This document shows, one piece after another, positions 1-6,649 of a DNA stretch of 39,158 bases (within the stretch, counting starts at the first letter, position 1; every line of letters starts with the position of its first letter). The translations under genes and the position numbers were made by a program. Source of the stretch: an uncultured Prevotellaceae bacterium (GTDB lineage: Bacteria; Bacteroidota; Bacteroidia; Bacteroidales; Bacteroidaceae). The notes under the pieces were generated by a model. That model saw nothing but the letters and a program-made list of their open reading frames with translations. It was not told where the DNA came from and made no database searches. Location of the stretch: assembly GCA_902761905.1 (NCBI GenBank), contig CACWMK010000028.1, forward strand, positions 1-39,158. The letters run 5' to 3'.

Positions 1-182
1 TAAAATACGCTCATACTTTCAAATTGTGTTTTTCATGGTATTACTTTTGCGACCAACTACATCGGGTGGCCGCCTCCCGCCGTGTCTCTCATGATTGACG
101 ATGCATCTCAAATGCATTGCAAAGGTACAACATTTTGGGCTATCTACCAAATTCCGATGCCTGTGGCTTGTGAAAATTTGTT

Positions 183-237
183 AATGCTACATTTAGACAT
201 CGCGAACATAATATTTGGCCATCGCAGATGTAGCATT
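183..237. repeat. 10-bp perfect inverted repeat
   Basis: AATGCTACAT (183-192) is exactly complementary to ATGTAGCATT (228-237), with a 35-base spacer. No gene uses it directly. It could be a protein-binding site or a small structured RNA; the sequence does not decide between these. Confidence 0.5.
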
Positions 238-273
238 TGCGATTTACGAACACACCGCTCGCGATCGCCACTC

Positions 274-312
274 AAAACGTCCCAACGCCACGCGCCACAC
301 CGTCACATTAAG
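274..312 (+). repeat. Iteron-like repeat, copy A
   Basis: About 39 bases beginning AAAACGTC and ending CGCCACACCGTCACATTAAG. The last 20 bases match the end of copy C (4581-4620) at 19 of 20 positions. It pairs with copy B (388-429), which lies in the opposite orientation. The unit is built from CGTCACA/CGCCACA heptamers, the pattern expected of an iteron. Confidence 0.65.
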
Positions 313-338
313 CATCAACCAACTTGCAATTTACCTTT

Positions 339-360
339 TATAATAATATATATTATTATA
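339..360. repeat. 22-bp perfect AT-only palindrome
   Basis: All 22 bases are A or T, and the sequence equals its own reverse complement. It lies between repeat copies A and B, so the whole of 274-429 can fold into a long cruciform or hairpin. AT-rich DNA next to iterons is typical of replication origins, which is an inference here. Confidence 0.6.
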
Positions 361-387
361 ACTATTAAATCCCCACTTTTCAACCAC

Positions 388-429
388 CTTAATGTGGCGG
401 TGTGACGCGTGACGCTGTGACGAATTTTG
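388..429 (-). repeat. Iteron-like repeat, copy B (inverted)
   Basis: Read on the minus strand it begins CAAAATTCGTCACAGCGTCA and ends CCGCCACATTAAG. On the plus strand it shows three TGACG units in close series. It is an imperfect inverted partner of copy A and also resembles copy C at 4581-4620. Confidence 0.65.
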
Positions 430-465
430 CCGATTTCATCGAAAAAAAATGGGATAATCCTGCAC

Positions 466-492
466 GTTTTTCACAGATTCTTTGTACCTTTG
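466..492 (+). promoter_or_regulatory. Bacteroidota-type promoter
   Basis: TACCTTTG at 485-492 fits the -7 box TAnnTTTG. The only -33 candidate is a T-rich stretch near 466-471, at shorter than usual spacing. It would drive the gene starting at 548 with a leader of about 50 bases. Confidence 0.5.
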
Positions 493-547
493 CATGCGTC
501 TTTAACTAGACACAACATCTAAAAATACACCTAAAAACAAAGACGAA

Positions 548-994
548 ATGACAGTAACTCCCGAAGAACTAAATACTATCTACGGAGGCTTGGGCGAGAA
601 ATACGCTCAGATAGCCCTGCAGGCAAAGCAAATAGAGGAACAGGCAGCTTTGATAAAAAAGCTGACTGAAGAGCGCGATATGTGGAAAACCCGTGCTATC
701 GAATCATGCAAGGATGCTGGAACGGAACACAAAAACGACAGCGACCTGATAGTAATCTCGACGACTAAACTTTCCTGTCTGTTTAGTAGGATACGCAGCA
801 TCGAAATGAAGGGCATGCTAATCTCAGTGATACAAGCGCTATTGCCCAACAACACATCATCTGAAATATACAAGCTAATCTCGCAGATATCACCACTTAA
901 GGATGACCCGCAGATTAAGATAGATGCCAAAGGAGATGTGAAAGTGGATGGCGACTATAACGACATACACGATAACTACAATGTGTCACTATAA
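548..994 (+). CDS. Unknown 148-residue protein with coiled coil and C-terminal DIHDN motif
   Basis: I do not recognise the family. Residues about 15-50 are rich in Ala, Gln, Glu and Lys in a heptad-like pattern, suggesting a coiled coil; the middle is mixed and hydrophobic. The last 20 residues contain GDVKVDGDYNDIHDN, which resembles the start of the next gene's product. The gene has its own promoter box at 485, lies 18 bases before the next gene, and probably shares its transcript up to the terminator at 1455. There is no signal peptide or membrane segment, so it is probably cytoplasmic. The short beta-type motif may mediate pairing with the neighbouring protein; this is inference. Confidence 0.7.
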   Translation: MTVTPEELNTIYGGLGEKYAQIALQAKQIEEQAALIKKLTEERDMWKTRAIESCKDAGTEHKNDSDLIVISTTKLSCLFSRIRSIEMKGMLISVIQALLPNNTSSEIYKLISQISPLKDDPQIKIDAKGDVKVDGDYNDIHDNYNVSL

Positions 995-1012
995 TATAAA
1001 TAAGTATTGAAT

Positions 1013-1429
1013 ATGCCAGGAAATAAAGTTTATGTACAGGGATCGTACATCGATATACACGACAATGAAAACGTATATCTGTCGGTAGACAAGGCAGAAG
1101 TGAAACTGGGCGATCAGCCCATAGCAAAACCCAAGCCCAACGCACAGAGGCCTGAGGCGCTATGCAACCCCGAGGCTCTGGAGGCTATGCAACTGCTGCA
1201 AGAGGCTGAACTGCTGGATGCCGACTGGCAGCCAATAAAGTTGAGCGGTCCAGAACGTGGGCTGGTGGCCAGAGAAGTCTGCCTGAAGTTGGAGATAAAC
1301 GAGGTGTGGCAGACGTTCGGACAGCTGTGGGGCGAAAAGCCCGAAACACTGCGCGGATATATGAACAAGGCCATGGACCAAAAGAAATCACTGGATTTCC
1401 AGAAAAAACTGAAAAATATATTGTACTGA
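1013..1429 (+). CDS. Unknown 138-residue protein with N-terminal DIHDN motif
   Basis: The ATG at 1013 is preferred to a TTG two codons upstream. Residues about 3-30 carry VYVQGSYIDIHDNENVYL, which echoes the C-terminus of the preceding protein. A Pro/Lys linker (about 36-48) follows, then a helical domain with a pattern like LLQEAELLDADWQPIKLS and a basic end (KKSLDFQKKLKNILY). Similar domains occur in conserved hypothetical proteins of Bacteroidota mobile regions, as far as I recall; no function is known to me. It is the second and last gene of a two-gene unit ended by a strong hairpin terminator at 1455-1491. Confidence 0.7.
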   Translation: MPGNKVYVQGSYIDIHDNENVYLSVDKAEVKLGDQPIAKPKPNAQRPEALCNPEALEAMQLLQEAELLDADWQPIKLSGPERGLVAREVCLKLEINEVWQTFGQLWGEKPETLRGYMNKAMDQKKSLDFQKKLKNILY

Positions 1430-1454
1430 TAATCAGGCGTTTACGTATAATCGT

Positions 1455-1491
1455 ACCTGCTACGCGTACCTACCACGTAGCAGGTTTTTTT
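1455..1491 (+). terminator. Rho-independent terminator
   Basis: Stem arms ACCTGCTACG (1455-1464) and CGTAGCAGGT (1476-1485) pair perfectly over 10 bp, with an 11-base loop and a following T run. It ends the two-gene unit 548-1429. Confidence 0.85.
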
Positions 1492-1504
1492 GTGTAGGTT
1501 GCCG

Positions 1505-1512
1505 TACCTTTG
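1505..1512 (+). promoter_or_regulatory. Promoter -7 box after the terminator
   Basis: TACCTTTG directly downstream of the terminator fits the Bacteroidota -7 element. A TTTG lies only 12 bases upstream, so the -33 element is uncertain. It would give a 70-base leader to the small gene at 1583. Confidence 0.5.
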
Positions 1513-1582
1513 CACCGTCGAAAGGACACAAGAGCCCGAGACACAACGATAAGTTTAACAGTATTAAAAAAAGAAGAAAGTT

Positions 1583-1705
1583 ATGTCAAGAAGACGTGCA
1601 ATCAAGAGTGCTAACCAACGGAACTATGCGTGGTATGCGCGACAGCAGATGGCGCTGATCAACAAGAGCCAGGCTATCAGAGCTGCTAAGTTTATTAAGT
1701 ACTAA
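1583..1705 (+). CDS. Small basic peptide, 40 residues
   Basis: An ATG preceded by the purine-rich AAAGAAGAAAG opens a 40-codon frame ending in TAA. The product begins MSRRRAIKSANQRNYAWYAR and is rich in Arg, Lys, Gln and Ala, with no acidic residue. It has its own promoter box at 1505 and leader, which argues for a real gene. Its charge suggests nucleic-acid binding, possibly an accessory factor of the primase encoded downstream; that is inference. I do not recognise a family. Confidence 0.55.
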   Translation: MSRRRAIKSANQRNYAWYARQQMALINKSQAIRAAKFIKY

Positions 1706-1806
1706 AGTGTTTTTAATCTGAGACGAACGCAGGGTGAGGGAAGTCTCGCGAGTGAAAAGGATCCAATTTCTGCACTTGCTTCATCTCGCAAATCGGAATC
1801 AGATTT

Positions 1807-2253
1807 ATGGAAAGAAGAATTTTAAGAAAGCAGATACTGCAACAGAACGTTAAGATGGATGGTGCCATCAACTTCAGCACCAACGGTGATATCAACATCT
1901 ATCCATGCCCATGGGAGCAGGACAAGCAGGTGACCAATGGCGAACGAGTGAAGTACAAGGGCGGCATAGAGGTGGACACCGACGGACGCACCCGAGTGAA
2001 GCGTTACAACATAGGTGCCCGCGGACCACAGCACGTAACTCTATACGAGACAGCCCACGGCGTGGTAAAGATGAATCGCCCGCATATACGCCCCAGCAGT
2101 GGCCGGCGTCGCGTCGACGAAGAGTTCGTGTACGTTACGTTCAAGTTCCCCAAGAAGTACGGCATGGCGCTCACCCGAGCAATCTATCAGGAAGAGGCCG
2201 ACGAGGTAATGTCATTTTTTAAGACAAGAAAGGAGGAGACTATATGGAAGTAG
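1807..2253 (+). CDS. Unknown 148-residue protein upstream of the primase
   Basis: A basic soluble protein with no membrane segment or signal peptide. It starts MERRILRKQILQQNVKMDGA and contains a DGAINFSTNGDINIYP stretch that recalls the GD-rich beta motifs of the proteins at 548 and 1013. The second half looks like a compact alpha/beta domain ending in a helix. Its stop codon overlaps the start of the DUF3987 gene by 10 bases, so the two are translationally linked and probably cooperate. I do not recognise the family. The ATG at 1807 has only a weak ribosome binding site. Confidence 0.7.
   Translation: MERRILRKQILQQNVKMDGAINFSTNGDINIYPCPWEQDKQVTNGERVKYKGGIEVDTDGRTRVKRYNIGARGPQHVTLYETAHGVVKMNRPHIRPSSGRRRVDEEFVYVTFKFPKKYGMALTRAIYQEEADEVMSFFKTRKEETIWK
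2231..2236 (+). promoter_or_regulatory. Strong Shine-Dalgarno for the primase gene
   Basis: AGGAGG lies 7 bases before the ATG at 2244 and inside the end of the preceding gene. Most Bacteroidota genes lack such a site, so it stands out and fixes the start. Confidence 0.7.
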
Positions 2254-4619
2254 CAATTAAGACGATACACTTTACATGCATAGGCAGGGGCCACGGCGCC
2301 CCCTGCTTCCCTGCCACACGAGAGACGTGGGAGATGATGCGCCGAGAGAAGTGGCTAAAAGAGATGTGCGAGCGCATAGAGAAAGGTGATGATGAGTTGA
2401 AGCACCGACTGCCAGTGTGGACTCCCCACTGCGCTGAGTACAACGACAATCACCGCTCGATAGCCGATGCCGTCAAGCCTTTGAACCGACTGATGCTCGA
2501 CTTCGACGAGAAGGGGCATACCGATGAGATAGTGAGTACATTAAACATTAAACATGAAACATTAAATTCATGCGGTATCAAAGTGTTGCTCATTGAAGAG
2601 TCGGTGCGCCGAGGCACGCACGTGCTGGTGGAATATCCAGCAGGGATGTCGCCCGAGAAGATACAGGAGATAATGAAAAAGGTGACAGGATTTGAGCCCG
2701 ACAAACAAGTGAAAGGCCCCGACAGGTGCATCTACATGGTGCCCGAGGACCATACGAAGTATGTTAATCCGAAGCTGTTTGAGGCTACCCCCACTGTCAT
2801 GTCGAGCGTAGTACCACCAACCCCTTCTGTCATGTCGAGCGTAGTACCACCAACCCCTTCTGTCATGTCAGGCATCGTACCACCCACCCCTGTCATGTCG
2901 AGCGGAGTACCACCAACCCCTTCTGTCATGTCGAGCGGAGTCGAGACATCTCCTAAAGGAGATCATGAGATCTCTCCACGCGCTTCGCTTGGTCGAGATG
3001 ACAAAGAGGGGATGCTTGAGTTCAAGGGCATACCATACTCTAGCATCATCGCCGAATGGTGGCGGCGCAATGGTGGCGAGCCTGCTGAGGGCGAGCGCAA
3101 CGTGAAGCTGCACAAGCTGGCCGTAAACCTACGTGCCATCTGCGATAATCGCAATGACCTGCTGATGCAAGTGATGCCTCGCTTCGGACTGACCGAGGCC
3201 GAACTGAAATCAGTCATCGACTCTGCCTGCAAGGAACCACCAAAGGGCATCAGCAAGGTGATGCAGCAGATAATAGATGCACTCGAGATGGGTATCGACC
3301 CCGATGAAATGGATGATGCAGAGGCCGTGGCCGAGCAGACTGGAGTAAAGGTCAACGTAAGGTCGCTCCCCATCGGACTAAAGGAATCGCTGGTTGGCGT
3401 GCCCGTATCCATGCACATGCCTGTGCTGTGCGGCGTGATGCCCATCTGCGGGGCATATGCCGACCAAGTGCAAGTGGAGTACTGCGATGGCAACACTCAG
3501 CGACTGGGACTGATGTCGATAATCCGAGGTGAGCAGGCATCAAACAAATCGGTAGTAAAGAATGCTGTCGACATCTGGAAGCGCCAGCTAGACGAGGAAG
3601 ATGCACTGAGCCGCAAGCGCGAAGAGGAGTGGAAAGACCGCAAGAAGGCGCGCAAGGCCAACGAGAAGGCTCCCGACGACCCGCACGTGCTGATACGAGT
3701 GGTGCCGGTGACGGTGAGTTGCTCTACACTGCTAAAGCGATTTAAGAATTCCAACGGTCACACCCTGTTCAGCTTTGGCGAGGAACTCGACACACTTCGC
3801 AAGACCAATGGTGCAGGCAGCTGGAGCTCGAAGTATGATATCTACCGACTCGGATTCGACCATGGCGAGTGGGGCCAGGACTACAACAGCGACCAGGCAG
3901 AGAGCGGAGTTGTGAAGGTGGCCTACAACTGGACCATGCTGGGCACCAACGGCGCACTGCGCAAGTGCTTTAAGAGCGACAACATCGAGAACGGACTATC
4001 CAGCCGTATACTCGTGGCCGAGATGCCCGATGCATCGTTCTCGAAGATGCCCAAGTTTGGCAAGCGTTCGGCCGAAGACGAAGCCAGGATTCAGCAAGCC
4101 GTAAGCCGTCTGCGCTCGTACACCGGACTGGTGGACACCCCCCGCCTGCGCCGAGCCATCGAGCAGTGGGTAGAGGGCAAGCGTGTAGAAGCCGCCAAGG
4201 ACATCGACCACGTAAAGGATATCTACCGCAAGCGTGCGGCCGTCATCGGATTTCGCTGTGGAGTAATCTTCCACCTGCTTAGCGGCAACCTTAAGGAGTC
4301 GAAAGCATGTATAGATTTCGCTGTAATGATGGCCGAGTACTGCCTGGACCAGCAGATCAAAGTGTTTGGCGAAGCACTGCGCCATGAGTATATAAATGCG
4401 CAAAGTGAGTGTCAGCGCTATGGTGCCAACCACTCCATATTCGACCAACTGGCCCCATCATTCTCGCGCGACGACCTTCGAGCGCTTAAGCACGACTGCG
4501 GCGAGAGCGGCATACGCAACATCATCATGAGATGGAAACGCGATGGATGGATAGAACCCGTGGACAAGCATCACTGGCAGAAAACGTCACAGTGTCCCAC
4601 CGCCACATCGTCACATTAA
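2244..4619 (+). CDS. DUF3987 / BT4734-type primase-helicase-like protein
   Basis: 791 residues. The N-terminal part (about 1-180) resembles the BT4734/VirE N-terminal domain, related to primase-polymerase folds, with the motif LMLDFDEKGH. Residues about 184-253 are a repeat-derived linker. A PriCT-like helical domain follows (about 265-335, IIAEWWRRNGGEPAEGERN). The rest is the DUF3987 ATPase-like region, with a degenerate Walker A (GEQASNKSV, about 428) and a Walker B-like LFSFGEELD (about 508). Such proteins sit in integrated elements of Bacteroidota and are thought to act in element replication. The start is fixed by AGGAGG and overlaps the previous gene. The 3' end runs into repeat copy C, so the last residues are repeat-encoded. 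Confidence 0.85.
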   Translation: MEVAIKTIHFTCIGRGHGAPCFPATRETWEMMRREKWLKEMCERIEKGDDELKHRLPVWTPHCAEYNDNHRSIADAVKPLNRLMLDFDEKGHTDEIVSTLNIKHETLNSCGIKVLLIEESVRRGTHVLVEYPAGMSPEKIQEIMKKVTGFEPDKQVKGPDRCIYMVPEDHTKYVNPKLFEATPTVMSSVVPPTPSVMSSVVPPTPSVMSGIVPPTPVMSSGVPPTPSVMSSGVETSPKGDHEISPRASLGRDDKEGMLEFKGIPYSSIIAEWWRRNGGEPAEGERNVKLHKLAVNLRAICDNRNDLLMQVMPRFGLTEAELKSVIDSACKEPPKGISKVMQQIIDALEMGIDPDEMDDAEAVAEQTGVKVNVRSLPIGLKESLVGVPVSMHMPVLCGVMPICGAYADQVQVEYCDGNTQRLGLMSIIRGEQASNKSVVKNAVDIWKRQLDEEDALSRKREEEWKDRKKARKANEKAPDDPHVLIRVVPVTVSCSTLLKRFKNSNGHTLFSFGEELDTLRKTNGAGSWSSKYDIYRLGFDHGEWGQDYNSDQAESGVVKVAYNWTMLGTNGALRKCFKSDNIENGLSSRILVAEMPDASFSKMPKFGKRSAEDEARIQQAVSRLRSYTGLVDTPRLRRAIEQWVEGKRVEAAKDIDHVKDIYRKRAAVIGFRCGVIFHLLSGNLKESKACIDFAVMMAEYCLDQQIKVFGEALRHEYINAQSECQRYGANHSIFDQLAPSFSRDDLRALKHDCGESGIRNIIMRWKRDGWIEPVDKHHWQKTSQCPTATSSH
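2538..2572 (+). repeat. ATTAAACA-type tandem repeat inside the primase gene
   Basis: Tandem ATTAAACA units with one variant (ATGAAACA) run in frame through the coding sequence and encode LNIKHETLNS. A longer array of the same unit lies in the intergenic space at 4629-4667. Confidence 0.65.
2796..2940 (+). repeat. 33-bp tandem repeat in the primase linker, about 4.5 copies
   Basis: Units begin GTCATGTCGAGCG and run 2796-2828, 2829-2861, 2862-2891 (30 bp variant), 2892-2924, with a partial unit from 2925. All lengths are multiples of three, so the frame is kept. They encode PPTPSVMSS-type repeats between the N-terminal and PriCT-like domains. Confidence 0.85.
2925..3002. repeat. Dispersed palindromic (REP-like) element in coding sequence
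   Basis: The left part GTCATGTCGAGCGGAGTCGA is partly complementary to the right end CTTGGTCGAGATGAC, with GAGATC-type centres between. Palindromes with ends of this sort (TCATnTCGA ... TCGAnATGA) are familiar dispersed repeats in Bacteroidota genomes. Here one is read through in frame as VMSSGVETSPKGDHE and onward. Confidence 0.6.
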
Positions 4620-4620
4620 G
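4581..4620 (+). repeat. Iteron-like repeat, copy C
   Basis: Begins AAAACGTCACAGTGTC and ends CGCCACATCGTCACATTAAG; the last 20 bases differ from copy A at one position. It encodes the end of the primase (SQCPTATSSH) and supplies its stop codon. Confidence 0.65.
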
Positions 4621-4628
4621 GACGTTTG

Positions 4629-4667
4629 ACATTAATGATTAAACATTAAACATTAAACATTAAATTT
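4629..4667 (+). repeat. ATTAAACA tandem repeat before the DUF5675 gene
   Basis: Three to four ATTAAACA octamers in tandem occupy most of the gap between the primase and the DUF5675 gene. The same unit appears inside the primase gene at 2538-2572. Confidence 0.75.
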
Positions 4668-4673
4668 CAGAAA

Positions 4674-5228
4674 ATGGAACTGGTATTGACACGAATAGCG
4701 AAGCGCAAGACGTATACCATCGGACGTCTTGCAATAGCAGAGAGAGTAGACGATGAAATGACGGAGCAGCGAGAGCAGAGCCAAGCTTGCTTGAGCACTG
4801 CCGAGTCGCGACGGAATTCGAATAAAATTCAATATCTGGCCGGCGAGCGCCTGGAGTATCTGTGTGATACTCTGGAGCCGCCAGTGCTGGAACAGAAAAC
4901 CACGGTTAGCATGGATGCCGCCCTGCGATCGCCGCTGAAGGTGGCTAGCCTGAAACCCTTTGCCATACCGCCCGGCCGATATGCGGTGGTGATATCGTGG
5001 AGCCCCAAGATGCAGAAGTGGTTGCCCATACTGCTGGGAGTGCCCATGTTCAGTGGCATACGCATCCACGCCGGCAACACAGCCGCCGACACCCTGGGCT
5101 GCATACTGCCAGGCGAGAACCGCAAGGTGGGCATGGTGCTCCACTCAGCCAACTGGGTTAAGCGCATTAAGGACAAGATAACCGATGCCAAGTTGCGCAA
5201 CGAGGCCGTGTGGATAACCATCAAGTAG
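4674..5228 (+). CDS. DUF5675 family protein with an inserted segment
   Basis: 184 residues, longer than the roughly 140-150 usual for the family as I know it. The start [19 protein letters not shown] and the later [20 protein letters not shown] are family hallmarks: an Arg-Ile-His followed by Gly-Asn-Thr and a Gly-Cys-Ile/Leu. Family members sit in phage-like regions and may be peptidoglycan-active, but no activity is established here. Between the first strand and YLCDTLE there are about 40 extra residues ([15 protein letters not shown] and flanks) encoded partly by a palindromic repeat at 4769-4809. It follows the primase and was probably part of the same element. Confidence 0.75.
   Translation: MELVLTRIAKRKTYTIGRLAIAERVDDEMTEQREQSQACLSTAESRRNSNKIQYLAGERLEYLCDTLEPPVLEQKTTVSMDAALRSPLKVASLKPFAIPPGRYAVVISWSPKMQKWLPILLGVPMFSGIRIHAGNTAADTLGCILPGENRKVGMVLHSANWVKRIKDKITDAKLRNEAVWITIK
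4769..4809. repeat. Imperfect palindrome inside the DUF5675 gene
   Basis: GCGAGAGCAGAGCCAAGC (4769-4786) is imperfectly complementary to the segment from GCTTGAGCACTGCC to GTCGC (4789-4809), sharing GCGA, GCAG, GC and CAAGC blocks. It falls exactly in the residues that are extra relative to the family. Confidence 0.55.
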
Positions 5229-5263
5229 AAACCAACTCAAGCGGCTTGCGGCTACTTATTTTT

Positions 5264-5313
5264 AATTATTCAAGTTAAATTATTCAAAATAAATAATTTG
5301 ATTTGAATAATTT
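5264..5313. promoter_or_regulatory. Operator-like repeats before the ATPase gene
   Basis: AATTATTCAA occurs twice in direct orientation 14 bases apart (5264-5273, 5278-5287) and once inverted. AAATTATTCAAA (5277-5288) pairs perfectly with TTTGAATAATTT (5302-5313). It lies just upstream of the promoter at 5318-5345. Confidence 0.5.
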
Positions 5314-5317
5314 CTTG

Positions 5318-5345
5318 TTTGTTACAAAGAAATCATCTATCTTTG
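5318..5345 (+). promoter_or_regulatory. Promoter of the ATPase gene
   Basis: TTTG at 5318-5321 and TATCTTTG at 5338-5345, 16 bases apart, with a short leader before the ATG at 5364. Confidence 0.6.
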
Positions 5346-5363
5346 TAGCAAATTATACGCGTT

Positions 5364-6503
5364 ATGAGTACTATCACAAATCCATTTATCGCTTCGGGCA
5401 AGATTCCTGCCGAGCTGTTTTGCGACAGAAAAGATGAGTCAAAACGTCTTATCCTGAGTTTAACTAATGGTGCTAACGTTGTGCTAATGTCGCCAAGGCG
5501 TGTTGGCAAAACTCAGCTTATATATCATTGTTTTGATAAGCCCGAGATAAAAGATAACTACATCACCATCTTTGTAGATATACTCAGAACATCGTCATTC
5601 CAAGAGTTTACTTACGAGTTTGGTAAAGCCGTCTTTAACACCTTAGCCAGCAAGGGGCAGAAGATGCAGAAACTGGCCATCGCCACAATGAAATCGTTGA
5701 TGGGCAATATCACCATCGATCCTGCCACCATGCTACCCACATTCGGACTTGCCATAGGAAACATTCAGAATCCAGCCTATTCATTAGAAGAAATATTCCG
5801 TACACTTGAACTTGCAGGTAAGAAATGCATCGTGGCCATCGATGAATTCCAGCAAATCACAAACTATCCTGAAAAGAATATCGAAGCTATTCTGCGTACG
5901 CACATTCAGGCACTCAGCAACTCCCAGTTCATATTTGCAGGAAGCGAGCGTCAGTTGCTTGAGGAAATGTTCCTGGAATCCAGCCGCCCTTTCTACAATA
6001 GTGCCGACATACAGAGTCTGGACGTCATTAAGGAAGAAAAGTATTGTGAGTTTGTACAGTATCACTTTAGCGAATTTAACAAGCGAATATCGAACGATAC
6101 AATCAGCTATGTTTATCATCTCTTTGAAGGTAATACGTTTTATAATCAGAAAACCTTCAGAGAGGCATTTGCCCAAACCGCTCAAGGTGACGTCTGCTCA
6201 CAGGAGATAGTTGACAATAGTATCAACCTGATGATTAAAGAGGCCGAGCACCTCTATAGCGAGAAGTTCTCGAGGCTTTCACTACCACAGAAGGAGCTAT
6301 TATACGCCATCGCTAGGGAAGGGCGTGCACAAAAAATCACATCAGGAGCGTTTATACGTAAACATCAGTTGAGCTCAACCAGTAGTGTACAGCAGGCTAT
6401 CAAAAAGTTGCTATCCTTTGGTCTGGTCTCAACATCATTAGGAAATTATTATATAGCCGACCAACTGATGTATCTTTGGCTTACAAAGGTGGAAATGCCC
6501 TGA
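5364..6503 (+). CDS. AAA-type ATP-binding protein (archaeal ATPase-like family)
   Basis: 379 residues, a normal length for these ATPases. The Walker A motif is MSPRRVGKTQLI (about residues 42-53), and Walker B with the following acidic residue is KKCIVAIDEFQQI (about 153-165). The C-terminal third looks like a winged helix (LPQKELLYAIAREGR; SSTSSVQQAIKKL) and ends YIADQLMYLWL, as in full-length relatives. These STAND/AAA proteins are multicopy accessory genes in Bacteroidota and their cellular role is not known. The gene stands alone with its own promoter and operator-like repeats, suggesting self-regulation. Confidence 0.85.
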   Translation: MSTITNPFIASGKIPAELFCDRKDESKRLILSLTNGANVVLMSPRRVGKTQLIYHCFDKPEIKDNYITIFVDILRTSSFQEFTYEFGKAVFNTLASKGQKMQKLAIATMKSLMGNITIDPATMLPTFGLAIGNIQNPAYSLEEIFRTLELAGKKCIVAIDEFQQITNYPEKNIEAILRTHIQALSNSQFIFAGSERQLLEEMFLESSRPFYNSADIQSLDVIKEEKYCEFVQYHFSEFNKRISNDTISYVYHLFEGNTFYNQKTFREAFAQTAQGDVCSQEIVDNSINLMIKEAEHLYSEKFSRLSLPQKELLYAIAREGRAQKITSGAFIRKHQLSSTSSVQQAIKKLLSFGLVSTSLGNYYIADQLMYLWLTKVEMP

Positions 6504-6595
6504 CAGAGATTATGGTCTCTGGCCGCATAGCCGCCCAGCAATGCAAGTAAGATAAATAGGTGTTTTTTGTTGATTTGGTTATATTTTTGTCGCGA

Positions 6596-6630
6596 TTTGT
6601 TCGGAATCTCGAAAATTTTAGCTAAATTTG
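6596..6630 (+). promoter_or_regulatory. Promoter of the fur-led operon
   Basis: TTTG at 6596-6599 and TAAATTTG at 6623-6630, 23 bases apart, directly before the ATG at 6650. Confidence 0.55.
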
Positions 6631-6649
6631 CCGCGAAATCTGTTTAATT

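Larger units (their letters stand above)
1..547. other. Noncoding left flank with repeats and a promoter
   Basis: I see no convincing gene here. The region holds an inverted repeat (183-237), two facing copies of a TGTGACG-rich repeat (274-312 and 388-429) around an AT-rich palindrome (339-360), and a promoter box just before the first gene. A box reading TACCTTTG on the minus strand near 121-140 could drive transcription leftward out of the window. Confidence 0.6.

Noticed and set aside
82-405. Open frame of 107 codons on +
   Set aside because: It runs through inverted repeats and the AT-only palindrome, has low-complexity composition and no recognisable domain.
2796-2940. CRISPR array
   Set aside because: The units are contiguous tandem repeats inside a gene with no unique spacers.
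1-6503. Complete integrative element with an integrase
   Set aside because: No recombinase, relaxase or tRNA attachment site is visible, so the borders cannot be set from this window.
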